Source of the DNA: an uncultured Bacteroidales bacterium
Lineage (GTDB): Bacteria > Bacteroidota > Bacteroidia > Bacteroidales > P3
Reading direction: 5' to 3'
NCBI GenBank assembly: GCA_900319595.1
Contig: ONOZ01000035.1
Span: 1 to 7,690, forward strand
DNA: 7,690 nt
The notes below the pieces were generated by a model that worked only from the letters and a program-made list of their open reading frames with translations, had not been told where the DNA came from and ran no database searches. Positions 1-6,940 of this stretch are shown here, one piece after another (the stretch's first letter is position 1; each line of letters opens with the position of its first letter). The position numbers and the translations under genes were made by a program.

Positions 1-47
1 AAGAATTTTGCAACTTTTCTAATATGGCAATTATGTAATAATTAAAA

Positions 48-1301
48 ATGGCAGAAAATAAAAATAATAAAATAAAAGAAGTTTGTGCTTTTTGTGGACG
101 AGATATTAGTCAGGTAAAGACTTTTGTGCCAGCAATGTTTCAAGGTGTTGGTGTTTGCGATGAATGTCTTAGGGAGATAAATAAAGTAATGGCAGAAGAG
201 CATCGCCATAATCATCATTCAAAGACGGAAAACCTTGATTTGAAGACTCCAAAGGAAATATTTGAGTTTCTTAATCAATACGTTATTGGACAAGAGAGAG
301 CAAAAAAAATACTATCTGTAGCCGTATATAATCATTATAAAAGACTAAATTATTTGAATAGTGGCAAGAATACTGATGATGTGGAGTTGGATAAGTCAAA
401 CATTATAATGATTGGAGAAACCGGTACAGGCAAAACTTTACTTGCTCGCACCATTGCTAATCTTTTGAATGTTCCTTTCTGTATTGCTGACGCTACAACA
501 TTGACCCAAGCGGGTTATGTGGGCGAAGATGTAGAAAATATCTTAACTCGTCTGTTACAAAATGCTAATTATGATGTAGAGAAGGCACAAAAAGGTATTG
601 TTTTTATAGATGAAATAGATAAGATTGCGAAAAAAGGCGATAATCCTTCAATAACAAGAGATGTTTCGGGAGAAGGCGTTCAGCAATCGTTACTTAAAAT
701 ACTTGAAGGCACTCTTGTCAATGTTCCACCCGAGGGAGGCAGAAAACACCCCGAACAAAAATTTATTCAATTAGATACTCGTAATATACTTTTCATTGCA
801 GCCGGTGCGTTTGATGGTATTGAAAGAAATATTGCATCACGCATGAATTCTTATACCATTGGCTTTTCTCAAAGTTTGCAGAGAGAAAATATTGACACCG
901 AAGAATTTCTGAAATATGCTCAACCGCAAGACCTTAAAAAATTTGGTTTGATCCCAGAATTGATAGGACGTTTTCCTGTTTTGACATCTTTGGATAAGTT
1001 GGACGCAAAAGCATTGAAACGTATTTTAGTTGAGCCGAAGAATGCCATAACAAAACAATATCAAAAGTTGTTTGAAATGGACGGTAAGACATTGCGATTT
1101 GAGGAAGATGCACTGGATTATTTTGTTCAGACTGCATTGGATTATTCTTTGGGAGCAAGAGGACTTAGGGGTATTATGGAAAATGTTATGAATGATTTAA
1201 TGTTTTCCATTCCTGATGAAAAATCTCAGCAAGAAGTAGTGATAACCAAGCAGTATGCTGAAAAGATTTTGGTAAAAGAAGTATTAGGTTTGGTAAAATA
1301 G
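48..1301 (+). CDS. clpX: ATP-dependent Clp protease, ATP-binding unfoldase subunit ClpX
   Basis: ClpX is a cytoplasmic AAA+ hexamer that unfolds tagged proteins and threads them into the ClpP peptidase. The 417 residues match the usual full length. The N-terminal zinc-binding dimerisation domain shows C13, C16, C37 and C40. A short His-rich linker (52-57) leads into the AAA+ module: Walker A GETGTGKT at 123-130, pore-1 loop GYVG at 156-159, Walker B with D188-E189, an RKH pore loop at 232-234, the ClpP-docking IGF loop at 271-273, an arginine finger at R308 and sensor II GARGLR at 369-374. The retained IGF loop implies that a ClpP partner exists; clpP is often just upstream of clpX but lies outside this window. 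The start at 48 puts the zinc domain at its normal place. No Shine-Dalgarno sequence and no convincing promoter is visible in bases 1-47, so it may be transcribed from further upstream. Confidence 0.97.
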   Translation: MAENKNNKIKEVCAFCGRDISQVKTFVPAMFQGVGVCDECLREINKVMAEEHRHNHHSKTENLDLKTPKEIFEFLNQYVIGQERAKKILSVAVYNHYKRLNYLNSGKNTDDVELDKSNIIMIGETGTGKTLLARTIANLLNVPFCIADATTLTQAGYVGEDVENILTRLLQNANYDVEKAQKGIVFIDEIDKIAKKGDNPSITRDVSGEGVQQSLLKILEGTLVNVPPEGGRKHPEQKFIQLDTRNILFIAAGAFDGIERNIASRMNSYTIGFSQSLQRENIDTEEFLKYAQPQDLKKFGLIPELIGRFPVLTSLDKLDAKALKRILVEPKNAITKQYQKLFEMDGKTLRFEEDALDYFVQTALDYSLGARGLRGIMENVMNDLMFSIPDEKSQQEVVITKQYAEKILVKEVLGLVK

Positions 1302-1327
1302 AAATAAATAAAAAACAATATAGAAAA

Positions 1328-1915
1328 ATGAAACGGATTCTTATTTTTATAATATTACTTTGTCCATTTTTTGTGGTCAAATCACAAAACGGTGGAGGCA
1401 TAACAGTTTTTGGTACAATATATCAAGGAGATACTATTCCAATGTCATATTTAGAACCCGTTATTGTGAAAGGTTATATTTCTCCATTGACTCTTGACGA
1501 ACAGAAAAAGTATTCTAAATTGATTCGTAACGTAAAAAAAACTTATCCCATTGCAAAACAAGCTAATGGATTGTTTAATGCTTATGTTTCTATGATAGAT
1601 AAAGCCCAAAACGATGCCCAAAGTGAGAAAATCCGCAAACAAGCATTCAGTGATGTTAAGAACAAATTTGAATATGATTGTAAAAAACTTACCAAAACAC
1701 AAGGCAAACTTCTTTCAAAACTTGTATATCGTCAAACAGGTTACTCTTCATATAGTTTAATTAAAACTTTTGGTGGTGGATTACGTGCAACGTTTGCCTC
1801 AGCAACTTCAAAGGCTATGGGAATTGACCTAAAGGGAACTTATGACCCTCAAAGCAATGAAGAAGATAGAATGATAGAACGAATAATATACTGCATTGAA
1901 ACGGGAAAACTATGA
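1328..1915 (+). CDS. Secreted DUF4294 family protein
   Basis: This is a 195-residue protein of the DUF4294 family, whose function is not known. Residues 1 to about 19 form a signal peptide: K2-R3, then a strongly hydrophobic core at 4-17. The likely cut is before or after Q20, giving a periplasmic or surface protein. C12 sits inside the hydrophobic core without a proper lipobox, so I do not call it a lipoprotein. The family core is recognisable in order: a DTIP segment at 35-38 that leads into a VIVKG strand, KLIRNVKKTYPIAK at 64-77, KLTKTQGKLLSKLVYRQTG at 120-138, and the closing YDP...EDRMIERI at 172-186. The middle is charged and probably helical. It starts 26 bp after the clpX stop with no promoter or terminator between them, so cotranscription with clpX is likely. 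It ends 8 bp from the convergent gene. Family assignment is from memory of its conserved segments. Confidence 0.85.
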   Translation: MKRILIFIILLCPFFVVKSQNGGGITVFGTIYQGDTIPMSYLEPVIVKGYISPLTLDEQKKYSKLIRNVKKTYPIAKQANGLFNAYVSMIDKAQNDAQSEKIRKQAFSDVKNKFEYDCKKLTKTQGKLLSKLVYRQTGYSSYSLIKTFGGGLRATFASATSKAMGIDLKGTYDPQSNEEDRMIERIIYCIETGKL

Positions 1916-1923
1916 TTATTTTC

Positions 1924-2688
1924 CTAATCTTTTACAAACAATAACCAATTAGTTTGATGGCGAGTGTTATGTTTTAGTTGTCCAATAGAGGTTTTTTCGT
2001 TGCTTCTAGAAATAAAATATCCCTCACTCCACGTCCCCATATCCAAATATATTGCGTCTTTATAACCTTGTGAAATCAAAACATTAGTAAAATCCTCAAT
2101 ATTCATACGATATAGCGATTCTACTACAGATACTTGACTATTTTTGATTGCCAATGCTCTACGAAAAGTCGGTTTTTGCTTGCCAAATATTGTACATTCT
2201 ACCTTTTTATGGTTTTGTACTAATAGCATTTGCTGAAAATAATAGGAATTTTCATTTTGTATGCTGTTATAGTAATATACAGACGAATCTTTTATTTCTC
2301 CAATATAAACATTTTTATCATTTATAGCACAAATACCTGTTTCGTTTTCTGTAGGATTTGTTACAATTGTGTCTTTTCCTACAAACTTTCCTACAATTTC
2401 TTTATAATTTTTTGCGGTAAATGCAGCAGGTACAACAAAAACAATATTTGTATTACTAGTATCAGGACGTTTTGCCACAAGTTGAAGGCTACAATTTATA
2501 GGAGTATAAATAATCAGAGAGTTTGCACCCAATAGACTATCTCTTTCGATTGTGTCGGCAAGAATATTGATTGTGTCGCATTTACAATAAGAAGCTTTCC
2601 AAACACTTTGAGCGGGAAGGAAATTAGCAATGGATACAACCACTAAAGCTACTATGATCTTATACGTCTGTTGCTTTTTCTTTTTCAT
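1924..2688 (-). CDS. Exported protein resembling the DUF2233/phosphodiester-glycosidase-like family
   Basis: This 254-residue protein has a signal peptide: a basic start (K2-K5), a hydrophobic stretch at about 11-24 and a probable cleavage near PAQS at 25-28. The C-terminal half resembles the DUF2233/NAGPA-like fold: FRRALAI at 175-181, VVES at 188-191, a helix at 196-208 ending in QG, the strand DAIYLDMG at 211-218 followed by an aromatic/Gly stretch (W220, G223, Y224), and a closing TNWLLF at 246-251. As I remember them, Bacteroidota members share the LDMG strand and the NW..F ending. Residues 85-104 (VVPAAFTAKNY, IVGKFVG) fit the N-terminal part. Relatives of this fold remove or handle sugar phosphodiesters, but the substrate here cannot be told, and the weak N-terminal match leaves the family call tentative. 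C35 and C37 lie close together just after the signal peptide. It lies downstream of the flavodiiron gene but is separated from it by a terminator; I found no convincing promoter in 2689-2734. Confidence 0.65.
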   Translation of the reverse strand: MKKKKQQTYKIIVALVVVSIANFLPAQSVWKASYCKCDTINILADTIERDSLLGANSLIIYTPINCSLQLVAKRPDTSNTNIVFVVPAAFTAKNYKEIVGKFVGKDTIVTNPTENETGICAINDKNVYIGEIKDSSVYYYNSIQNENSYYFQQMLLVQNHKKVECTIFGKQKPTFRRALAIKNSQVSVVESLYRMNIEDFTNVLISQGYKDAIYLDMGTWSEGYFISRSNEKTSIGQLKHNTRHQTNWLLFVKD

Positions 2689-2721
2689 AATTACAGATTG
2701 TCATACATGCTTTGCTCAGTT

Positions 2722-2771
2722 AAAGAAAATAAAAAGTGAGAAGTAAATTTAATTTATTAAGACTTCTCACT
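2722..2771 (-). terminator. Rho-independent terminator of the flavodiiron protein gene
   Basis: A perfect 10-bp inverted repeat (AGTGAGAAGT at 2735-2744, ACTTCTCACT at 2762-2771) encloses a 17-nt AT-rich loop. Read on the minus strand the hairpin is followed directly by a T-rich tract, TTTTTATTTTCTTT including the last stem base, down to about 2722. It begins 11 bases after the minus-strand stop codon at 2783, the expected place. The plus-strand side has no comparable T tract, so it should act in one direction. Confidence 0.82.
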
Positions 2772-2782
2772 ACAATGATTAT

Positions 2783-3970
2783 TTATAATGTTTTAATAAA
2801 CTCTCTGCCGTATTCGGTACATTCTTCTAACATTTTTGTGTCAGGCACCCATAATTGACGAATACCATCATTGACAATACCAATGCCCGCTTCTTGCAAT
2901 TTTTCCGTCATTTGCTTTACTGCATCACCACTCCAGCCGTAAGAACCAAATGCAGAGGCTTTTTTATTTTTGAATTTCAAGCCCTTAATCATCTCCAATA
3001 AACCTCCAATTGCAAAAGAATAACCGTTGTTTATGGTCGGTGAGCCTATCAAAAACGCCTTGCTTTTAAATATCTCAGTCAGAACATCATTCTTATCATC
3101 TTTTACAATGCTCATTATTTTAACCGTAACTGTATTATCTACCTCTTGTATGCCTTTTGCTATTGCCTGTGCCATTAAACGTGTGGATTGCCACATTGTA
3201 TCATAAACCAAAGTGATTTGATTTTCACTATAAGCGTTTGCCCATTGCAAATATTTTTCTACTATCTGAGTAGGATTATCTTTCCATATGATTCCGTGTG
3301 AAGGACATATCATAGCAAGAGGCAAATTCATAGCAAGAATTTCGTTAATCTTCTTAGTTACCAAATTGGAAAAAGGATTTAAGATATTGCAATAGTATTT
3401 CATTGCCTCAGTATAGACTTCTGATAAGTCCACTTCAGTATTAAACAAACTCTCACTTGCATAATGTTGTCCGAAACCGTCATTTGAAAACAAGATATTC
3501 TCGCCTGACATGTACGTAAACATCGTATCTGGCCAGTGTAACATTGTTGCTTCTACAAAAGTCAATGTTGTTTCACCCAAATTCAAGGTATCGCCCGTCT
3601 TCACATTAACAAAATTCCAATCCTTGTGATAATGTCCACGTATAATGGTTTCTCCTTTTTTTGTACAGTAAATTGGTACATTTGGTATCTCTCGCATCAA
3701 CTCCACTAACGCTCCCGAGTGGTCGCATTCGTTGTGTTGCATTATTACATAGTCAATTTGACTAAGGTCAATCTCTTGTTTCAAATGTTGAACAAACTCC
3801 TTATCGTAAGGAATCCAAGACGTGTCTATCAAAGCATTCTTTTTGTCTCTTATTAGATATGAATTATAAGAAGACCCTTTATGAGTAGAAAGTTCGTCTC
3901 CATGAAAGGTTTTCAATTCCCAATCAATCTTTCCTACCCATGTAACTTTATTGCTAATTTTCTTTCCCAT
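2783..3970 (-). CDS. fprA: Flavodiiron protein (A-type flavoprotein, FprA family)
   Basis: Flavodiiron proteins are cytoplasmic enzymes that reduce O2 to water and/or NO to N2O, protecting anaerobes from both. The 395 residues give the minimal two-domain form. The N-terminal metallo-beta-lactamase-like domain (about 1-245) has every iron ligand: H79, E81, D83 and H84 in HNECDH, then H145 (LHWPD), D164 (SNDGFGQH) and H225 (PSHGIIW). The C-terminal flavodoxin domain (about 252-395) has the FMN phosphate loop YDTMWQSTR at 256-264, a GSPTINNG loop at 309-316 and FGSYGWSG at 341-348. There is no fused rubredoxin or flavin reductase domain, so electrons must come from a separate partner, usually rubredoxin, that is not encoded here. 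Whether O2 or NO is preferred cannot be read from the sequence. The start at 3970 has its own promoter about 30 bp upstream, divergent from alaS, and the gene ends in a strong terminator. Confidence 0.95.
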   Translation of the reverse strand: MGKKISNKVTWVGKIDWELKTFHGDELSTHKGSSYNSYLIRDKKNALIDTSWIPYDKEFVQHLKQEIDLSQIDYVIMQHNECDHSGALVELMREIPNVPIYCTKKGETIIRGHYHKDWNFVNVKTGDTLNLGETTLTFVEATMLHWPDTMFTYMSGENILFSNDGFGQHYASESLFNTEVDLSEVYTEAMKYYCNILNPFSNLVTKKINEILAMNLPLAMICPSHGIIWKDNPTQIVEKYLQWANAYSENQITLVYDTMWQSTRLMAQAIAKGIQEVDNTVTVKIMSIVKDDKNDVLTEIFKSKAFLIGSPTINNGYSFAIGGLLEMIKGLKFKNKKASAFGSYGWSGDAVKQMTEKLQEAGIGIVNDGIRQLWVPDTKMLEECTEYGREFIKTL

Positions 3971-3998
3971 ATTTTTACGATTTTTATTATTAGTAGTG

Positions 3999-4028
3999 CA
4001 AAGGTACGAAAAAATTTTTAAATAGCAA
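3999..4028 (-). promoter_or_regulatory. Bacteroidota-type promoter for the flavodiiron protein gene
   Basis: On the minus strand, TACCTTTG (complement of 3999-4006) matches the Bacteroidota -7 element TAnnTTTG. A TTG (complement of 4026-4028) lies exactly 19 bp upstream, the known spacing for the -33 element in this phylum. Transcription should begin near 3992, which leaves a leader of roughly 22 nt before the start codon at 3970. The spacer contains an A/T tract at 4009-4019. Confidence 0.72.
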
Positions 4029-4050
4029 TAAAACTATATTTGAATAAAGA

Positions 4051-4077
4051 TTGCAAAAAAAATTTTTTGTAACTTTG
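4051..4077 (+). promoter_or_regulatory. Bacteroidota-type promoter for alaS
   Basis: TAACTTTG at 4070-4077 matches the -7 consensus TAnnTTTG and is followed by CAC, as in the divergent promoter. The nearest upstream TTG is at 4051-4053, only 16 bp away, shorter than the usual 19; the next (TTTG at 4039-4042) is 27 bp away. The -33 element is therefore weak or shifted. Transcription should start near 4084, giving a leader of about 28 nt before the alaS start. Confidence 0.65.
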
Positions 4078-4111
4078 CACCATAAAACATTGATAATACA
4101 CAATTAAATAT

Positions 4112-6727
4112 ATGAAAACTTCTAACGAAATAAGACAAGCATTTATAGATTTCTTTAAAAGCAAAGGACATACTATCGTTCCTTCTGCTTCTATGGTAAT
4201 AAAGAATGACCCGACTTTACTTTTTACTAACGCGGGCATGAATCAATTCAAAGATATTTTTCTTGGCAATGTTGAAAAACCATATCATCGTGCTGCTGAC
4301 TCTCAGAAATGTCTGCGTGTTAGTGGCAAGCACAATGATTTGGAAGAAGTCGGCCATGATACCTATCATCATACTATGTTTGAGATGCTTGGCAACTGGT
4401 CTTTCGGCGATTATTTCAAAAAAGAAGCTATTACGTTTGCTTGGGAGTTACTTACCGAAGTTTATAAAATAGATAAGAAAAATCTTTACGTAACTTACTT
4501 TGGTGGAGATGAGAAAGATGGTTTGAAAGCGGACGAAGAGGCTCGTATTTATTGGAAACAGTATTGTGAAGACTCTCATATACTTCCAGGAAGTAAGCAT
4601 GACAATTTCTGGGAGATGGGTGAAACAGGTCCTTGTGGTGCTTGTTCTGAGATTCATATTGATTTGAGAAGTGAAGAGGAAAAACAAAAAATCAATGGTG
4701 CTGAATTGGTCAATAAAGACAATCCTTTAGTTATTGAAATTTGGAATCTTGTGTTTATGGAGTTTAATCGCAAAGCCGATAAGAGTCTTGAACCATTGAA
4801 AGAGAAGAATATAGATACGGGTATGGGATTTGAGCGTTTGTGTATGGTGCTTCAAGGCAAACAATCCAATTATGATACTGACGTTTTCCAACCTTTGATT
4901 CAGAAAATTGCAACACTTTCCAATAATACTTATGGTAATGACGAAAAAAAGGATATAGCAATGCGTGTTGTAGCAGATCATTTACGTGCGGTTACATTTG
5001 CTATTGCCGATGGGTTGATGCCGTCTAACAACAAAGCTGGTTATGTGATTCGTAGAATACTTCGCCGTGCTGTTCGTTATGGTTATACATTCCTTTCATT
5101 CAAAGAATCATTTATATATTTGCTTGTAGATACTCTTGTTGAGCAAATGGGACATCAATTCCCAGAATTAGAGAAAAACCACTCACTTATCTGCAAGGTT
5201 ATCAAAGAGGAAGAGAACGCTTTCTTGAAAACATTGAGTGGTGGTATAGTTAAATTTGATAAATATATAAAAGATAATCCTCAAACTAGAATTGATGGAG
5301 GTTTCGCTTTTGAATTATTTGACACTTATGGATTTCCTATTGACTTAACCGAACTCATGGCTAAAGAACAAGGTAGAGAAGTTGACATGAAGGCATTTGA
5401 GGGAAATTTAGAGGAACAAAAAGCACGTAGTAAGAATGCTTCAAGTGTCAGAGCTGGCGATTGGGTAGAAATTATATCAGATTTCAAAGACGAAAACTTT
5501 GTTGGTTACGATGAATTGGAATGCGAGTGTCATATTGTACGTTATCGTCAAGTTGAAACTAAAGGAAAGACCCTTTATCAAGTCGTTTTAGATCGTACTC
5601 CTCTGTATGCAGAAATGGGAGGTCAGGTTGGAGATAGTGGAGTTTTGATTTTTGGTGAAGAAAGAATAGAAATATTTGATACAAAGAAAGAAAACAATCT
5701 GCCAATACATCTAATGACCAAACTGCCGAGCGATATTACTGCCACTTTTACTGCCAAAGTCAATGCGAATAGAAGGCACAATATAGAAAGAAACCACACT
5801 GCTACACACTTATTACATTTAGCATTACGTAAAGTTTTAGGAAATCATGTTGAACAGAAAGGTTCTTATGTTGATAACAAGCGTTTGCGTTTTGACTTTT
5901 CTCATCATTCCAGACTTACTAATGAAGAAATACGCCAAGCGGAGCAATCTGTTAATAAAATGATAAGAGCAAATTTCCTTGCAGATGATCATCGCTATGT
6001 TCCTATTGAAGAAGCAAGAAATATGGGTGCTATGGCTTTGTTTGGCGAAAAATATGGCGACCAAGTGCGTGTTATTCGTTTTGGAGAAAGTGTAGAGCTT
6101 TGTGGTGGCACACACGTAAAGAGTACTGGCACAATAGGTATGTTCAAGATTATAAATGAAGGTGCTGTTGCTGCAGGAATAAGGCGTATTGAGGCTGTTA
6201 CGGGAGAAGAATCTGAGAATTATATGTATAAATTGCAGGATACATTTGCTCAAATTCACTCATTCTTTGAGGCAAGTCCTGATTTGCTAAAGTCTATTCA
6301 GAAAACAATTGAAGAAAACAATAATTTGAAAAAACAAGTTGATGTTTTCAAACAACAAACCGCCACAAATCTTTATAATGAATTAAAACAAAAAGGCGAA
6401 TGTTTTGGAAATATGACTTATTTTGAGACAGTACTGCCTATAGATGCCGATGCGATGAAAGATATTGCGTACAGATTCCGTGGAGAATTTAAGGACTTCT
6501 GCTTTGTTGGTGCAAACGAGCAGGCAGATAAGATGATGCTGACAATAATGTTAAGTGATAGTTTAGTAGAAAAGGGAATGGATGCTGGCAAGATAGTCCG
6601 TGAGGCAGCGAAGTTTATCAAAGGTGGCGGGGGTGGTCAGAAATTTTACGCAACTGCTGGTGGTAAAGATAAAGACGGCGTAAAACAAGCTTTAAAATAC
6701 GTAAAACAACAGATTACAACTGTGTAA
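4112..6727 (+). CDS. alaS: Alanine--tRNA ligase (AlaRS)
   Basis: AlaRS attaches alanine to tRNA(Ala) in the cytoplasm and hydrolyses mischarged Ser- or Gly-tRNA(Ala). At 871 residues it has the full bacterial length and all domains. The class II catalytic domain (about 1-240) shows FTNAGMNQF at 38-46, KCLRVSGKHNDLEEVG at 66-81 with the ATP-contacting R69, HHTMFEMLGNWSFGDYF from 86, and motif 3 GMGFER at 237-242. A helical tRNA-recognition region follows. The editing domain carries the zinc ligands H562 and H566 (HTATH) and C664 and H668 (CGGTH). A coiled segment near 725-755 leads into the C-Ala domain with its glycine run KGGGGGQK at 837-844. The start at 4112 has a promoter about 35 bp upstream and gives the standard N-terminus. 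Translation ends at tandem TAA TAA codons. I see no terminator after it, so transcription may run on toward the methyltransferase. Confidence 0.98.
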   Translation: MKTSNEIRQAFIDFFKSKGHTIVPSASMVIKNDPTLLFTNAGMNQFKDIFLGNVEKPYHRAADSQKCLRVSGKHNDLEEVGHDTYHHTMFEMLGNWSFGDYFKKEAITFAWELLTEVYKIDKKNLYVTYFGGDEKDGLKADEEARIYWKQYCEDSHILPGSKHDNFWEMGETGPCGACSEIHIDLRSEEEKQKINGAELVNKDNPLVIEIWNLVFMEFNRKADKSLEPLKEKNIDTGMGFERLCMVLQGKQSNYDTDVFQPLIQKIATLSNNTYGNDEKKDIAMRVVADHLRAVTFAIADGLMPSNNKAGYVIRRILRRAVRYGYTFLSFKESFIYLLVDTLVEQMGHQFPELEKNHSLICKVIKEEENAFLKTLSGGIVKFDKYIKDNPQTRIDGGFAFELFDTYGFPIDLTELMAKEQGREVDMKAFEGNLEEQKARSKNASSVRAGDWVEIISDFKDENFVGYDELECECHIVRYRQVETKGKTLYQVVLDRTPLYAEMGGQVGDSGVLIFGEERIEIFDTKKENNLPIHLMTKLPSDITATFTAKVNANRRHNIERNHTATHLLHLALRKVLGNHVEQKGSYVDNKRLRFDFSHHSRLTNEEIRQAEQSVNKMIRANFLADDHRYVPIEEARNMGAMALFGEKYGDQVRVIRFGESVELCGGTHVKSTGTIGMFKIINEGAVAAGIRRIEAVTGEESENYMYKLQDTFAQIHSFFEASPDLLKSIQKTIEENNNLKKQVDVFKQQTATNLYNELKQKGECFGNMTYFETVLPIDADAMKDIAYRFRGEFKDFCFVGANEQADKMMLTIMLSDSLVEKGMDAGKIVREAAKFIKGGGGGQKFYATAGGKDKDGVKQALKYVKQQITTV

Positions 6728-6748
6728 TAATTATTATTTGGTTGATGA

Positions 6749-6940
6749 CGTAAAAAATTTAGGACAAACGTCTATTATTCTGAATTTTATTCATATAAAA
6801 TAGATATAGAAAATAGAGCAAGGGCTTCTAATAAAATTAAAAACTTAAATATAAAAGAGGAACTGGCATTAGATAATTTGGACAGGTGGCAATAGGCAGA
6901 TACAATAGAAGAAATAAAACATGATAGAGATAGAAAATAA
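6749..6940 (+). pseudogene. Possible decayed coding relic upstream of the methyltransferase
   Basis: The 193-bp gap after alaS has no intact gene, but the frame from 6749 stays open for 48 codons to a TAG at 6893-6895. It then continues in the same frame for 14 more codons (ADTIEEIKHDRDRK) to a TAA at 6938-6940, which overlaps the methyltransferase start by 20 nt. The translation looks protein-like: charged and helical, for example IKEELALDNLDRWQ just before the TAG. No ATG or GTG exists in this frame; the only TTG is late, at 6878. This would fit the 3' end of a gene that lost its 5' part and gained an amber stop, formerly overlapping the methyltransferase as in an operon. I recognise no family, and a chance open frame in AT-rich DNA remains quite possible. 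It is also in frame with alaS, but two TAA and two TGA codons lie between, so it is not an alaS extension. Confidence 0.28.

Larger units (their letters stand above)
3996..4080. repeat. Inverted repeat formed by two mirror-image core promoters
   Basis: The 24 bases at 3996-4019, read on the minus strand, and the 23 bases at 4058-4080, read on the plus strand, are nearly the same: five A, six T, then GTA followed by CC or AC, then TTTGCAC. They differ by one extra C and one substitution. The arms are separated by 38 bp. Each arm contains the -7 box of one of the two divergent promoters. This may be convergence on a favoured promoter sequence rather than a protein-binding palindrome. Confidence 0.65.

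Noticed and set aside
1..47. Possible end of an upstream gene (perhaps clpP) and possible clpX promoter.
   Set aside because: All three plus frames end in stops within this stretch with no recognisable peptide, and no TAnnTTTG box is present, so neither can be supported.
1916..1923. The junction of the two convergent genes, checked for a shared bidirectional terminator.
   Set aside because: Only 8 bp separate the stops and no inverted repeat with a T tract is visible there or in the adjacent gene ends.
2230..2535. 101-codon plus-strand open frame rich in Ile, Tyr and Phe, at first sight like a membrane protein.
   Set aside because: It is opposite the exported minus-strand protein, whose signal peptide and family segments support it as the real gene; the hydrophobic look is the complement of Asn/Lys-rich codons.
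2689..2734. Search for a promoter of the exported DUF2233-like gene on the minus strand.
   Set aside because: No TAnnTTTG with a spaced TTG was found between the flavodiiron terminator and the start codon; how this gene is transcribed stays open.
5837..6259. 140-codon open frame on the minus strand inside alaS.
   Set aside because: It lies opposite the conserved editing domain of alaS, has no recognisable motif, and is a shadow of that gene's codon use.
6679..6710. Ten-base direct repeat CGTAAAACAA near the 3' end of alaS, considered as an insertion or attachment-site duplication.
   Set aside because: Both copies are in frame within the C-Ala domain and encode normal Val-Lys-Gln steps; no second copy was seen at the methyltransferase side.
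6784..6801. Seven-base inverted repeat ATTTTAT / ATAAAAT after alaS, considered as an alaS terminator.
   Set aside because: The stem is entirely A-T and is not followed by a T tract; such repeats arise easily by chance in AT-rich DNA.
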